Positions 7,426 to 16,754 of a DNA stretch of 31,397 bases are shown one piece after another. The notes beneath the pieces are model-generated. The model was not told the DNA's origin, did no database searches, and saw nothing but the letters and a program-made list of their open reading frames with translations. Origin of the DNA: DATKWS01 sp035529435. Lineage in GTDB: Bacteria > Krumholzibacteriota > Krumholzibacteriia > Krumholzibacteriales > Krumholzibacteriaceae. How positions within the stretch are numbered: position 1 is the first letter of the stretch; each line of letters opens with the position of its first letter. The position numbers and the translations under genes were made by a program. The stretch is taken from positions 1 through 31,397 of the forward strand of contig DATKWS010000232.1 of the NCBI GenBank assembly GCA_035529435.1, given 5' to 3'.

Positions 7426-8256
7426 ATGGCAAACGCAGTGAAGAGTGGCGCGGATGTACGGTACGACGATATCCTGCACGAGGCGCAGCGGGAACTCGGG
7501 GAGCTTCGTAACGAGATCGACAAGTACAGGATCGTTTTTGATTCGGCCCGTCTGATCGTCGGACACGAGTTCATAAAGCCCCTCACCTCGATCAGCGGGT
7601 ACGTCGAGCTGCTCGAGGAGGATCTCGCCGGGGCGGACGACCAACGGAACAAACAGTATTTCCGGAAAATCAGGGAGGCGGTTGGGCATCTCGAGGATCT
7701 CGTCGACGCATTCGTGCAGATGCTCCGCTTCGACAGCCGGATCGATCACATACAGGGGATGGAACGGACGGATCTCAGACGTCTCATCGATACGGTACGG
7801 GGGAGATTCGAGGACGATGCGCACCGGATCGAGAATGTGGTGGACGGCGATATCCCCGAGCTGTGCGTCCGGCGCAGCTGTCTCGAGGTGGTTCTCGAGA
7901 ATCTCGTATCCAACGCGATCAAGAACAGCTCCGATCCATCACCCATCAGGGTGGCCGTATCGTTACGGAGGGAGCGGCGGGGAAATTCGAAACAACGGCT
8001 GCTCCTGGTGACCGTCGAAGACCATGGGATCGGCATACCGGAGCATGAAATCAAGGATGTCTTCAATCCGTTCTACCGGGTGGGCGGGACGAAGGATACG
8101 AGCGGTCTCGGCCTCGGGCTCTCCCTCGTGAAAAGCATCATTACGATCATGAGGGGTGAGATCCACTTGAGGAGCACGCTGGGTGAAGGCACCGCGGTGA
8201 CCTTCAGCGTGCCGATTCCCGACGATCAGCAGATGCCGCCGGAGATGGTAGGCTAG
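7426..8256 (+). CDS. Soluble sensor histidine kinase
   Basis: This 276-residue protein has no membrane segment. A short N-terminal helix (residues 10-40, probably coiled coil) leads into a HisKA domain with VGHEFIKPLTSISGYVELL; H47 is the phospho-acceptor. The HATPase part shows the N box ENLVSNAIKN (158-167), G1 EDHGIGIP (198-205), an F box in VFNPFYRVGG and G2 SGLGLGLSLVKS (226-237). All ATP-binding boxes are present, so it should be active. The ATG at 7426 is chosen because GGAG lies seven bases upstream; the open frame extends to 7360 but that part is low-complexity. It follows the GGDDF regulator by 74 bases. With no input domain of its own, it may read signals through partner proteins. 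Confidence 0.9.
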   Translation: MANAVKSGADVRYDDILHEAQRELGELRNEIDKYRIVFDSARLIVGHEFIKPLTSISGYVELLEEDLAGADDQRNKQYFRKIREAVGHLEDLVDAFVQMLRFDSRIDHIQGMERTDLRRLIDTVRGRFEDDAHRIENVVDGDIPELCVRRSCLEVVLENLVSNAIKNSSDPSPIRVAVSLRRERRGNSKQRLLLVTVEDHGIGIPEHEIKDVFNPFYRVGGTKDTSGLGLGLSLVKSIITIMRGEIHLRSTLGEGTAVTFSVPIPDDQQMPPEMVG

Positions 8257-8266
8257 GAAACAACAC

Positions 8267-11260
8267 ATGTTGACGAACAAACAGATGGGGAGCGCTTCTC
8301 CATCGACCATGAGCATTCCACAGATACGGCTGATAGAGCTGATCGCCGTTTTCTGCATCGTCTACGTTGCCAAGGAGATCGCGGGATTCGCATACCGCAC
8401 CCATTACATCGTGCTGGTTTTTCTCGGTTCGGCATTTCTCACGCTCCTCCTCGCCGGTCTGGAACATCTGTTTGTCAATCCCCACGGAGCGTACCGGCAG
8501 CACAAGCATTTCCTCGAGATCGGCACCGTGGCCCTCGATCTCGCCACCGTGCTCGGCCTGATCTATCTCACCGGCAATTTCGAGAGCCCGTTCCTGTTTT
8601 TGACGCTGATTCCGCTGTTCTTCGCGGGGAGGCTGCTCCCGACCCTCTCCGCCGGCCTCTTCATAACCTTCGCCACCGTTGCCGTGGTCGCGAGCCTCGG
8701 GGTACTCGAGCTGAAAGAAACGATTCCGCACTTCTCGTGTTACGCGGATCCGACACGGGCGGCGTTCGATGTGCACTTCCTCGTCGGAACGGTGCTGGTG
8801 CTCGGTGGATTCATGGCCCTCATGACCTACCTCTTCAGCACGTTCTACGAAAACTTCAAGATCTATTTCAGCAACACCGAGGACCGGTTGGTCAATTCGC
8901 GGCGCCGCATTCTGGAGCTTACGAGGCTGTACGACATCAGCCTGGGCATCAATTCGGTGATCAGCCTGGATACCCTTCTCAAGATGGTCTGCAAGGAGGT
9001 CACCCTGCTCCTCAGGAGACCATGGGCCTCGGTGATCCTTCTCAATCAAAAACACGAGATCGTCAAGCATGTCGAGCTCGGCGACCGCGGTGCGGTGAAT
9101 CTCGACACGGATGATGACGGTGGCGCGGATCCGCTCATCGACAAGATCCTCTCGACCGAGGAAGGGATCATGATCGATGACATCAAGCGTGACGGACTCG
9201 CCTCGAAATCCGTTTTCTCCTCCGTCAATGTATTGAAGCCGCTAATGGCCGTGCCGATTTACTCGGGCCGGGAGGATGTCGGCGTGCTGGCGGTGGGGGA
9301 CCGGGTGCCCGAACCGTTCGACGAGGAAGACCTGCGACTTCTCACGATTCTTTCCGGGCAGGTCGTCACGGCGATCGAGAAGAGCAGGCTGTACGAGGTG
9401 ATGAGCGGGCGTATCGGCCGCCTCGAGAAGGAGAACGAGAATCTCAAGGCGACGAACCGCCTCAAGGTCAGCTACATATCCCATCTCTCGCACGAATTCA
9501 AAACGCCGCTCACGTCGATAAAGGCCTACGCGGAGGCGCTGATCGATAACATCGGAGATCCGAACTTCGGAGAATCGGATGAGTTTCTGGGCATCATATC
9601 GAATGAAACCGACCGCCTCATCCGCATGGTGAACAAGGTCCTCGACGTGTCCAAGATTGAATTCGGGCAGCGGACACTCAAGCGGGAGATGTTCGAGCTC
9701 TCCAAGGTGATCGACGAAGTGGAATCGGCGATGCATCCGTACCTGCTCGACAAGCAGCTGAAACTCGATGTAAATCTCGCCGGCGAACTTCCCATGGTGG
9801 ACGGCGACCGGGATCTCGTGAAGCAGGTTTTCATCAACCTGCTGGGTAACGCGATCAAGTTCTCCCCGGCCGGATCGGCGATTCACATCGAGGCGGTGGA
9901 AGATGCGGTCTCCGTCATGATCTCCGTCAGGGACGAGGGCATCGGTATACCCGAGCGGGATCTCAAGAATATCTTCAAGCAGTTCTACCAGGTGGGCGGC
10001 GGCATGCGCGATGGTGTCGGGCTGGGACTCGCGATCGTGAAGAACATCGTGGAGCAGCACGGCGGGTACATCCAGGTCGAGAGCGAGGTGGGCAAGGGCA
10101 GCGAGTTCATCTTCACCCTGCCGAAGGAGCATCATTTCAACAATACACTCGGATATTTGTTCGATTCAATAGACGCGCGCGACGATATACAGGAGATGTT
10201 CCAGCTCTCGGTCAAGTTCATCGCCGAGGTACTCTCCGCGAAGATCGTTTCACTCATGCTCCTCGATCAGTCCAAGCGTGATCTCTTCATCAAGGTCGCG
10301 TACGGGCTGGACGAGGAGGTTGTCGCGCGGACGCGCGTACCGGTCGGCAAGGGCATCGCAGGACGCGTCGCCGAATCGGGCGAACCGCTCCATATAAAAA
10401 ATGTGGAAAAGAGCGGAATGGAGATCGTCATCAACAATCCCCAGTACGAAACCAAGTCCCTGCTCAGCGTGCCGCTCAAACTGGGATCGACCGTCATCGG
10501 CGTGATCAATGCGAACAACAAGACCTCGGGAAAGGCATTCACGGAGGATGATCTCGCGCTGCTCACCAGCATGAGCGAACGGCTGTCCAAGGTTATCGAA
10601 CGGATGCGGATGGCGGAGGACTTCCATGCCTTCCTGCGCGAGACCACGGAGTCGCTCCGTTCGCTGCTCCTCAACTACAAGCGCGATGAGAGCGGTCTGA
10701 TCAAGAAGACCAAGCAATGGTCGGTCAAGGTCGCCCGAAAGCTCGGCCTCAGCGAGAAGGAGGTCCAGGTCATCCAGTACGTTTCGGGGGTGCATGACGT
10801 CGGCATGACCTGCGTGAACGACGAGATACTCAATAAAACGCTTGCCCTGACTCCCGACGAGGTAGATGAGATACGCAAGCATCCGCAGCGCAGTGCGGCC
10901 ATCATGCGTCCGCTCGAGTTCGTCGAGCTGGTCAGCCAGAACATCCTGTTCCACCATGAACGCATGGACGGCAGGGGGTACCCGATGGGATTGACCGGCG
11001 ATCAGATCCCGCTCGGGTCGAGGATACTCGCCGCCATCGACGCCTACATTTCCATGATCAGCGACAGGCCGTTCAGGCATGCCGTGTGTGCCGGTGAGGC
11101 AATCGACGAGCTGGTGCGGCACGCCGGAACACAGTTCGATTCGCGCGTCGTGGCGGTTTTCGTCGAGGTCTTGGTGGATGAGGGAGAAATCGAGATCGAG
11201 GATTTCACGAGGATCTCCGAGAGGCTGCGTTCACCCGGCAAGCATCACGTCATGCCGTAG
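8267..11260 (+). CDS. Membrane sensor kinase fused to HD-GYP domain (TM-GAF-HisKA-HATPase-GAF-HDGYP)
   Basis: A 997-residue hybrid. Residues 20-190 hold about five to six membrane segments. A first GAF domain covers about 220-370, then HisKA with SHLSHEFKTPLTSIKAY (H409), then HATPase with LLGNAIKFSP, RDEGIGIP and DGVGLGLAIVKN (about 510-620). A second GAF covers about 640-780. The C-terminus (about 800-975) is an HD-GYP domain with H843-D844, H872, HHE 896-898, GYP 904-906 and D925, so the metal ligands I can identify remain. The family HDxGK motif reads HDVGM, losing its lysine. HD-GYP proteins degrade cyclic di-GMP; fusion to a complete kinase core is unusual. AGGA lies eight bases before the ATG, ten bases after the previous gene. 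Whether the HD-GYP part is an enzyme or a sensor is open. Confidence 0.9.
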   Translation: MLTNKQMGSASPSTMSIPQIRLIELIAVFCIVYVAKEIAGFAYRTHYIVLVFLGSAFLTLLLAGLEHLFVNPHGAYRQHKHFLEIGTVALDLATVLGLIYLTGNFESPFLFLTLIPLFFAGRLLPTLSAGLFITFATVAVVASLGVLELKETIPHFSCYADPTRAAFDVHFLVGTVLVLGGFMALMTYLFSTFYENFKIYFSNTEDRLVNSRRRILELTRLYDISLGINSVISLDTLLKMVCKEVTLLLRRPWASVILLNQKHEIVKHVELGDRGAVNLDTDDDGGADPLIDKILSTEEGIMIDDIKRDGLASKSVFSSVNVLKPLMAVPIYSGREDVGVLAVGDRVPEPFDEEDLRLLTILSGQVVTAIEKSRLYEVMSGRIGRLEKENENLKATNRLKVSYISHLSHEFKTPLTSIKAYAEALIDNIGDPNFGESDEFLGIISNETDRLIRMVNKVLDVSKIEFGQRTLKREMFELSKVIDEVESAMHPYLLDKQLKLDVNLAGELPMVDGDRDLVKQVFINLLGNAIKFSPAGSAIHIEAVEDAVSVMISVRDEGIGIPERDLKNIFKQFYQVGGGMRDGVGLGLAIVKNIVEQHGGYIQVESEVGKGSEFIFTLPKEHHFNNTLGYLFDSIDARDDIQEMFQLSVKFIAEVLSAKIVSLMLLDQSKRDLFIKVAYGLDEEVVARTRVPVGKGIAGRVAESGEPLHIKNVEKSGMEIVINNPQYETKSLLSVPLKLGSTVIGVINANNKTSGKAFTEDDLALLTSMSERLSKVIERMRMAEDFHAFLRETTESLRSLLLNYKRDESGLIKKTKQWSVKVARKLGLSEKEVQVIQYVSGVHDVGMTCVNDEILNKTLALTPDEVDEIRKHPQRSAAIMRPLEFVELVSQNILFHHERMDGRGYPMGLTGDQIPLGSRILAAIDAYISMISDRPFRHAVCAGEAIDELVRHAGTQFDSRVVAVFVEVLVDEGEIEIEDFTRISERLRSPGKHHVMP

Positions 11261-11278
11261 GCGGCGGAGGAGTCGTCC

Positions 11279-14200
11279 GTGTTTCAGGCAGGTCTTGAGA
11301 ATATGTTCGCCGGAGACGCCGGTGCGGTGACGTACCTGTTCGTCCTCTGCGCCGCCGCCGTGCTGTATGTCGTTCGCATGTCGCCCGCAGGGGGCTCGCC
11401 GGTTCGCCGGTTCCTGCCCCGGCTCGGCACCGGCGCCCTGTTGCTCGCGGTTTCGCGTTTTCTCCTGATCTATCTATTCGGACGCGGTCTGTCATGGACG
11501 TCGGTAATAGCGTACATCATGGCGCTCGCGGGGCTGTACTTCCTGTTTGTATCCGCCGCCGGCGTACAAGCGGGCCGTGATCGCCCGGTTGAGCGCATCA
11601 GCGGCTCGACGCCCGCGATTGTCTGCGCCGGGGCCTGTTTTGCCGCCGCCACGATGCTGGCGGCCGTCGTCACCGCCGGGATGGTGAGCAACGATCCGTT
11701 CTGGCGTCAGCTTTTCATTCTAATCGATATCTCGGGCTTCTTCGCACTCTGCGTTTCGTCCGTTTGCGCCGGGGGATCCGCTCGAGAGCCGGTCCACCCC
11801 AGCGGGGACGCCGAGCCGGTGCGTGTGGAGCGGCCGTACGGCGGAGCGCCGGTCGACGCCCGCGGGAACGACGCACTGCGCCGCATCGGGGATATAGCGC
11901 GGAGCGTAGCGAACGATCTCCCGGGTGAAACGATATACGGCGAGATAGCGGAAGCCATCCGGCGGGACGCCCGTGTCGACTACGTGCTCCTGAGGATAGC
12001 GAGACCGGGAGATGACTACTACAAGGCCGTCGCCTGCGCCGGTGTGGATGATCGCCGTGATACGCTTCGTTCCGTGCGGTCGGTGTCGCGGGAGACCGCT
12101 CAGGCGCTCTGCCGGGAAGATCGATCGTGCCGGAACGGATACCTGCTCCGGTGGGACGATCTCGATTGGGAACGCGATTCTTTCGCCGGATCATCGATTG
12201 CCCGGGAGGGCAAGAACGTTTTCGTGTCGACCGTCACCGAGGGGGAGAGTGTCAAGGGATTCTTCGTGCTCGGATTCTTCGAAGCGGCGCCCGCGGAGGA
12301 CATTCACGAGCTGGTCGATCTCTACACGAGCCTCACCCTCCAGGTCATCCAGCGGGAGCGCGGCAGGGAAACGCTCAGTGACACGGAGAAGACGCTCGCG
12401 GCGTGTCGCGAGGATATCGAGAGCATCAATCAACTCAAGTCGAACTTCATATCGATCGTCTCGCATGAACTGCGCACGCCGCTCACATCGGTGAAGGCGT
12501 ACACCGAGACGCTTCTCGACAACCTCGAGAGCGTCGAACGGAAGACGATCAGGGATTTTCTCCGCGTCATGGATGAGGAGAGCGAGCGGCTGATCAAGCT
12601 GGTCGATAGCATATTGCACTATTCCTGCATGGAGACGGGGCTCCTCAAGGTCGAGAAGACCTCGTGCAACATCAACGATATGATCTCGGGGATCCTCGCG
12701 TCGTTCCGGCAGACATTTCTCGAGAACAGGGTCGATTGCGACCTGCGGGTTCCCAAGCATTCCGTCATAATAGACGCCGACCGTGAGCTGATCCAGCAGC
12801 TGCTGCAGAATCTGCTCGGCAATGCGGTCAAATTCACGCCGCTGGGCGGCAAGGTCACCGTCACGGTCGAGGAGGAGGCCGCCGCGGCGAGGATCACCGT
12901 GCAGGATACGGGCAAAGGGATCCCGGAAGACCAGCTCGAGAAGATATTCGAGCGGTTCCATCAGGCGGATGCAAGCAATACGCGGGAATTCGGCGGATCG
13001 GGTCTTGGATTGGCGATCTGCAAGAACATCGTCGATTGGCATGACGGACAGATATGGGTGGAGAACGTGAAGGATGCCGGCGCAAAATTCGTCGTGCTGC
13101 TCCCGATGAACAACATCGTAATCCGGCAGGCCCCGTCGGCGGGGTTGATCAGCTCGGTGCGATTCGAGAGGGAACGTTACCTCACGCTCCTCGTCGAGAT
13201 GCTCTCCGAGATCCTCCAGGCGCGCAAGGCGTCCATCATGCTGCTCGATGACGAGCGGCAGGTGCTGCGGATCATCGCGGCGAAGGGGCTCGACCCCGAG
13301 TTCGTCGAGAACACGCAGCTCGAGATCGGGGACCGCATTGCGGGCAGGGTGATGCAGACGGGCGAATCGCTGCACGTCTTCGATATAGAGAGGGATATCG
13401 AGTGGGGGCACGCCAACAATTCGATGTTCTACGGGACGCATTCGTTCATCTGCGTTCCCCTGAGGGCCGAGGGCAAGGTCGTCGGCGTGCTCAATGTGAG
13501 CGATCATGTCGATGGGCGGGAGTTCACCGATGCGGATCGCGAGCTCCTCGAGGCGCTGGGAAGCGTCATCGCGGGAATGCTGAAGAAGCTCGAAGCGTTC
13601 GAGAGGCTGTCATCGAACTTCGAGGATCTCAAGGAGGTGATGAGGAAGATACTCGAGATCAGGGAAACATGGGGGAGTAAGAACCTCACGAACCTGACCC
13701 TCCTCGCGCTCGAGGTGGGTCAACGCCTCGGTCTCGACGAGAAATCCCTGACGGCCCTCCGGCTCGGTATGAACCTGTATGATCTCGGAATGATGAAGAT
13801 CCCGCGCAGCATCAGGGGAAAGAGGGAGGAACTGACGGAAAAGGAATGGCAGACGCTTCGAGAACATCCCAATACGGGATACGCGCTTATTTCACCGATG
13901 GGTCTGGAGGGACGGATCATGAAGATCATCCGGAGCCACCACGAGAACTTCGACGGGAGCGGCTATCCGGACGGCCTTGCCGGTGACGAGATACCGATGG
14001 AATCCAGGATCGTCAACGTTGTCGATACGTTCCGCGCACTCATCACTCAGGGACCGTACCGGCGTTGTTTCTCGCTTGATGAGGCGCGCAACGAGATTAT
14101 CAAGGATTCCGGCACGAAGTTTGATCCAAAGATTGTCAGCGCCTTCATGAAGGCGCTGCACGATCTCGGCGCGGTGGAGGATCAGAGCGAGCTTGTTCTC

Positions 14201-14311
14201 ACCACGGTCGAAAGAGAGCTCGAGGAACGCGTGAGCCACACGGGGAGAGTACGAGACAGGAACGAACAACAGACGCATCATCAGGAGCCAGTGAAGGAGG
14301 CAGCCCCATGA
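11279..14311 (+). CDS. Paralogous membrane sensor kinase with degenerate HD-GYP domain
   Basis: A 1010-residue paralogue of the preceding gene with the same layout: about five membrane segments (15-165), GAF (about 205-355), HisKA with VSHELRTPLTSVKAY (H396), HATPase with LLGNAVKFTP, QDTGKGIP and SGLGLAICKN (about 500-610), GAF (about 625-770) and an HD-GYP-like end (about 795-965). Here the HD pair is changed to Y834-D835 and the motif lysine to Met (M838). H863, HHE 887-889, GYP 895-897 and D916 remain. Loss of a metal-ligand histidine makes phosphodiesterase activity doubtful, and the domain may act as a sensor. The start is GTG at 11279 with GGAGGAG six bases upstream. Its stop overlaps the next gene by four bases. 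The cytoplasmic GAF domains suggest small-ligand input. Confidence 0.9.
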   Translation: MFQAGLENMFAGDAGAVTYLFVLCAAAVLYVVRMSPAGGSPVRRFLPRLGTGALLLAVSRFLLIYLFGRGLSWTSVIAYIMALAGLYFLFVSAAGVQAGRDRPVERISGSTPAIVCAGACFAAATMLAAVVTAGMVSNDPFWRQLFILIDISGFFALCVSSVCAGGSAREPVHPSGDAEPVRVERPYGGAPVDARGNDALRRIGDIARSVANDLPGETIYGEIAEAIRRDARVDYVLLRIARPGDDYYKAVACAGVDDRRDTLRSVRSVSRETAQALCREDRSCRNGYLLRWDDLDWERDSFAGSSIAREGKNVFVSTVTEGESVKGFFVLGFFEAAPAEDIHELVDLYTSLTLQVIQRERGRETLSDTEKTLAACREDIESINQLKSNFISIVSHELRTPLTSVKAYTETLLDNLESVERKTIRDFLRVMDEESERLIKLVDSILHYSCMETGLLKVEKTSCNINDMISGILASFRQTFLENRVDCDLRVPKHSVIIDADRELIQQLLQNLLGNAVKFTPLGGKVTVTVEEEAAAARITVQDTGKGIPEDQLEKIFERFHQADASNTREFGGSGLGLAICKNIVDWHDGQIWVENVKDAGAKFVVLLPMNNIVIRQAPSAGLISSVRFERERYLTLLVEMLSEILQARKASIMLLDDERQVLRIIAAKGLDPEFVENTQLEIGDRIAGRVMQTGESLHVFDIERDIEWGHANNSMFYGTHSFICVPLRAEGKVVGVLNVSDHVDGREFTDADRELLEALGSVIAGMLKKLEAFERLSSNFEDLKEVMRKILEIRETWGSKNLTNLTLLALEVGQRLGLDEKSLTALRLGMNLYDLGMMKIPRSIRGKREELTEKEWQTLREHPNTGYALISPMGLEGRIMKIIRSHHENFDGSGYPDGLAGDEIPMESRIVNVVDTFRALITQGPYRRCFSLDEARNEIIKDSGTKFDPKIVSAFMKALHDLGAVEDQSELVLTTVERELEERVSHTGRVRDRNEQQTHHQEPVKEAAP

Positions 14312-14688
14312 ACAAGGGGAAGATACTTGTGGTCGACGACGAGGTCAACATCACCCAGATACTGGAATTCAGTATCGGTTCGGAGGGGTACGAGGTGATC
14401 ACCGCGCAGAACGGTGAAGATGCCGTGGACAAGGCTCGAAGGGAGCAACCCGACCTCATTATTCTCGACATCATGATGCCCAAGATCGATGGGTACGAAG
14501 CGTGCCGGATTCTCAAGGCGAATCCGTTGACAAAGAATATACCGGTGGTACTCCTCACGGCGAAGGGACGGGATATCGACAAACGGCTCGGTTACGAAGT
14601 CGGGGCCACCGATTATATAATCAAACCGTTCAGCCCGAACAAACTGGTCGACCGCATACACCAGCTCCTCTCCGTCAGTAAAAAGTAG
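14308..14688 (+). CDS. Single-domain response regulator
   Basis: A 126-residue receiver with no output domain: acidic pair D10/D11 within VVDDE, phospho-acceptor D54 in ILDIMMPK, T84 in LLTAK and K106 in IIKPF. It overlaps the preceding kinase by ATGA, so translation is coupled and it is probably that kinase's phospho-partner, either a shuttle or a regulator working by protein contact. A GGAGG-like site lies at the end of the upstream gene. It closes the five-gene cluster; no terminator hairpin is obvious before the priA promoter. Confidence 0.95.
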   Translation: MNKGKILVVDDEVNITQILEFSIGSEGYEVITAQNGEDAVDKARREQPDLIILDIMMPKIDGYEACRILKANPLTKNIPVVLLTAKGRDIDKRLGYEVGATDYIIKPFSPNKLVDRIHQLLSVSKK

Positions 14689-14697
14689 TCTTTTCGA

Positions 14698-14726
14698 TTG
14701 CCACGGAGGGCGGCGGTTAGTATAAT
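14698..14726 (+). promoter_or_regulatory. Sigma70 promoter of priA, start site at or next to the ATG
   Basis: TTGCCA (14698-14703, five of six) and TATAAT (14721-14726, six of six) are 17 bases apart. Transcription should begin at about 14733-14736, while the priA ATG is at 14736, so the mRNA would have zero to three leader bases. There is no Shine-Dalgarno sequence before this ATG, which agrees with a leaderless message. Confidence 0.75.
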
Positions 14727-14735
14727 CTTCTCGTA

Positions 14736-16739
14736 ATGGGAACCTTAACGCGGTCAACGAGTTATGCGGATGTTGCCCTCCCGGTTCCCGTCGACAAGTT
14801 GTTCACGTACACGATCCCCGATGCGCTGGCCGGGCGGGTGGCGCCCGGTTGCCGGGTGCTTGTGCCATTCGGCAGGAGGAGGATGACGGGGTATGTCGTC
14901 TCGCTCCGCGGGCAACGCCCCGGGCGGGTGAAGTTGAAATCTATCGGGGATCTCGTCGACGAGGAACCCCTGCTCACCCCCAGGCTGCTCGAGCTGGCCC
15001 GGTGGATAGCCTCGTACTATGTCCATTCGCTCGGCGAGGTGCTGAGGACGATGCTCCCCGCGGGACTGAGGGGGCGGGGACGGTTCCCCTCGGGCGACGA
15101 GACGGCGGGCAAGTTCCCGCCGGAGATCGAGCGCCCGATACTCAGCGCGGAGCAGGAGGTGGCATTCACGGCGGTGACGAGCTCCCTGGGCAGGGAGCCA
15201 CCCGCCCGTTTTCTGCTGCACGGTATCACGGGGAGCGGCAAGACCGAGGTTTACCTCCGGTGTATCGACACGGTCCTCGCGGCCGGGGGAAGCGCCCTCG
15301 TCCTGATACCCGAGATTGCCCTCATTCCGCAGACGACCGCGCGCTTCAGGAGGCGATTCGGCCGGGATGTAGCGGTTTTACACAGCAGGCTCACCGGGGC
15401 GCAGCGCCTCTCGATATGGGAGGGCGCGGCATCGGGAGCGATACGCATCGTGATCGGGGCGCGCTCGGCGATCTTCGTTCCCCTGCAGAGGCTGGGGATC
15501 ATCGTCGTCGACGAGGAACAGGACACATCGTACAAGCAAGAGGAGAAACCCCATTATCACGCCGTGACCGTCGCCGAGGAGCGGGCCGCTCGCGAGGGAG
15601 CGGTGCTCCTGCTCGGCTCGGCGACGCCGTCGCTGGAATCGTACGAGCGGTCGCGGCGCGGTGAGATCACCCGGCTCGAGCTCGGCTCGCGGCCGTTCGA
15701 GGGACGGATGCCGCCGGTGGAGATCATCGACATGCGCGGTCGCGAGGGAATCGTCTCGGACGAGCTCCTCGATGGGCTCGAGGCCTGCATCGGCAGAGGA
15801 GAGCAGGCGATCGTGCTTATCAACCGGCGCGGGCACGCGAATTTCGTGCAGTGTACGAGCTGCGGCTGGATCGATCGCTGCCCGAATTGCTCGATATCAC
15901 TGACGTACCACAGCCGCGGGCACCGCCTCGTGTGCCACTACTGCGGGTACGAGAAGGGGCCGATGGAGGCGTGCCCGCAGTGCCGCGCCTACAAACTCGT
16001 TCACCGCGGTACCGGTACGCAGCGGGTCGAGATGGAGCTGCAGAATCTTCTCCCCGGGGCGAGGGTCGTGCGCATGGACCTCGACACCACAGCGGGCAAG
16101 CGGGGCCATCTCGCGGTACTGGAGATCTTTTCGCGGGGCGATGCGAATGTCCTCCTCGGGACGCAGATGGTCGCCAAGGGACACCATTACCCGAACGTCA
16201 CGCTCGTGGGCGTCATCCTCGCCGACAGCGGTCTCAGTTTTCCCGATTTCCGCGCGGCCGAACGGACCTTCCAGCTCCTGTACCAGGCGGCGGGGAGAAC
16301 GGGGCGGGGCGGAAAGGGCGGTCACGTGATCGTGCAGACGTACATGCCGGGGCACTACCTGTTCGGCCACCTGTTCGCGTACGACTTCAATGGATTCGCC
16401 GCGCAGGAGCTGGGCCTGCGAAATGAGCTCGGATACCCACCGGTGGGGCGTCTCATTTTGTTCACCGTCACATCGGGCGCCGCGGCGAGCGCGATAAAGG
16501 GCGGAGACGAGGTTCATCGAACGCTGGAGAAACTATTCGCGAGCGATACGGTCGGTATTCTCGGGCCGGTACCGGCACTCGTGGAACGGGTGCGCGGACG
16601 CTACCGGGTGCAGGTCCTCGTGCGAGGCGTCGTGGACGCCCGCCTGAGGAGGAAGATTATCCAGACGGCGCGGCAAGCCGTTTCGGGGCTCGCCCGCACC
16701 GATATCCAGTGGGACGTCGATCCCCTCACGTTGGTATAA
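14736..16739 (+). CDS. priA: Primosomal protein N', replication-restart helicase PriA
   Basis: PriA reloads the replicative helicase at stalled forks. In 667 residues the order is: 3'-end-binding domain (YADVALPVPVDKLFTY, 10-25; CRVLVPFGRR), winged helix, helicase core with Walker A GITGSGKT (163-170), DEEQ box (259-262; most family members have DEEH), GSATPS (294-299) and INRRGH (362-367), then two zinc knuckles with eight cysteines at 373, 376, 382, 385, 400, 403, 413 and 416. Helicase motifs near VLLGTQMVAKGH and QAAGRTGRG follow. All catalytic parts look intact. ATG 14736 is the first in-frame start and lies directly before the conserved N-terminus, so the short or absent leader is not an artefact of start choice. 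Confidence 0.97.
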   Translation: MGTLTRSTSYADVALPVPVDKLFTYTIPDALAGRVAPGCRVLVPFGRRRMTGYVVSLRGQRPGRVKLKSIGDLVDEEPLLTPRLLELARWIASYYVHSLGEVLRTMLPAGLRGRGRFPSGDETAGKFPPEIERPILSAEQEVAFTAVTSSLGREPPARFLLHGITGSGKTEVYLRCIDTVLAAGGSALVLIPEIALIPQTTARFRRRFGRDVAVLHSRLTGAQRLSIWEGAASGAIRIVIGARSAIFVPLQRLGIIVVDEEQDTSYKQEEKPHYHAVTVAEERAAREGAVLLLGSATPSLESYERSRRGEITRLELGSRPFEGRMPPVEIIDMRGREGIVSDELLDGLEACIGRGEQAIVLINRRGHANFVQCTSCGWIDRCPNCSISLTYHSRGHRLVCHYCGYEKGPMEACPQCRAYKLVHRGTGTQRVEMELQNLLPGARVVRMDLDTTAGKRGHLAVLEIFSRGDANVLLGTQMVAKGHHYPNVTLVGVILADSGLSFPDFRAAERTFQLLYQAAGRTGRGGKGGHVIVQTYMPGHYLFGHLFAYDFNGFAAQELGLRNELGYPPVGRLILFTVTSGAAASAIKGGDEVHRTLEKLFASDTVGILGPVPALVERVRGRYRVQVLVRGVVDARLRRKIIQTARQAVSGLARTDIQWDVDPLTLV

Positions 16740-16754
16740 TACCGTGCCGTCGCT

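Noticed and set aside
6212..7824. Long minus-strand open frames of 306-406 codons
   Set aside because: They are antisense to the GGDDF regulator and kinase, whose domains are unmistakable on the plus strand.
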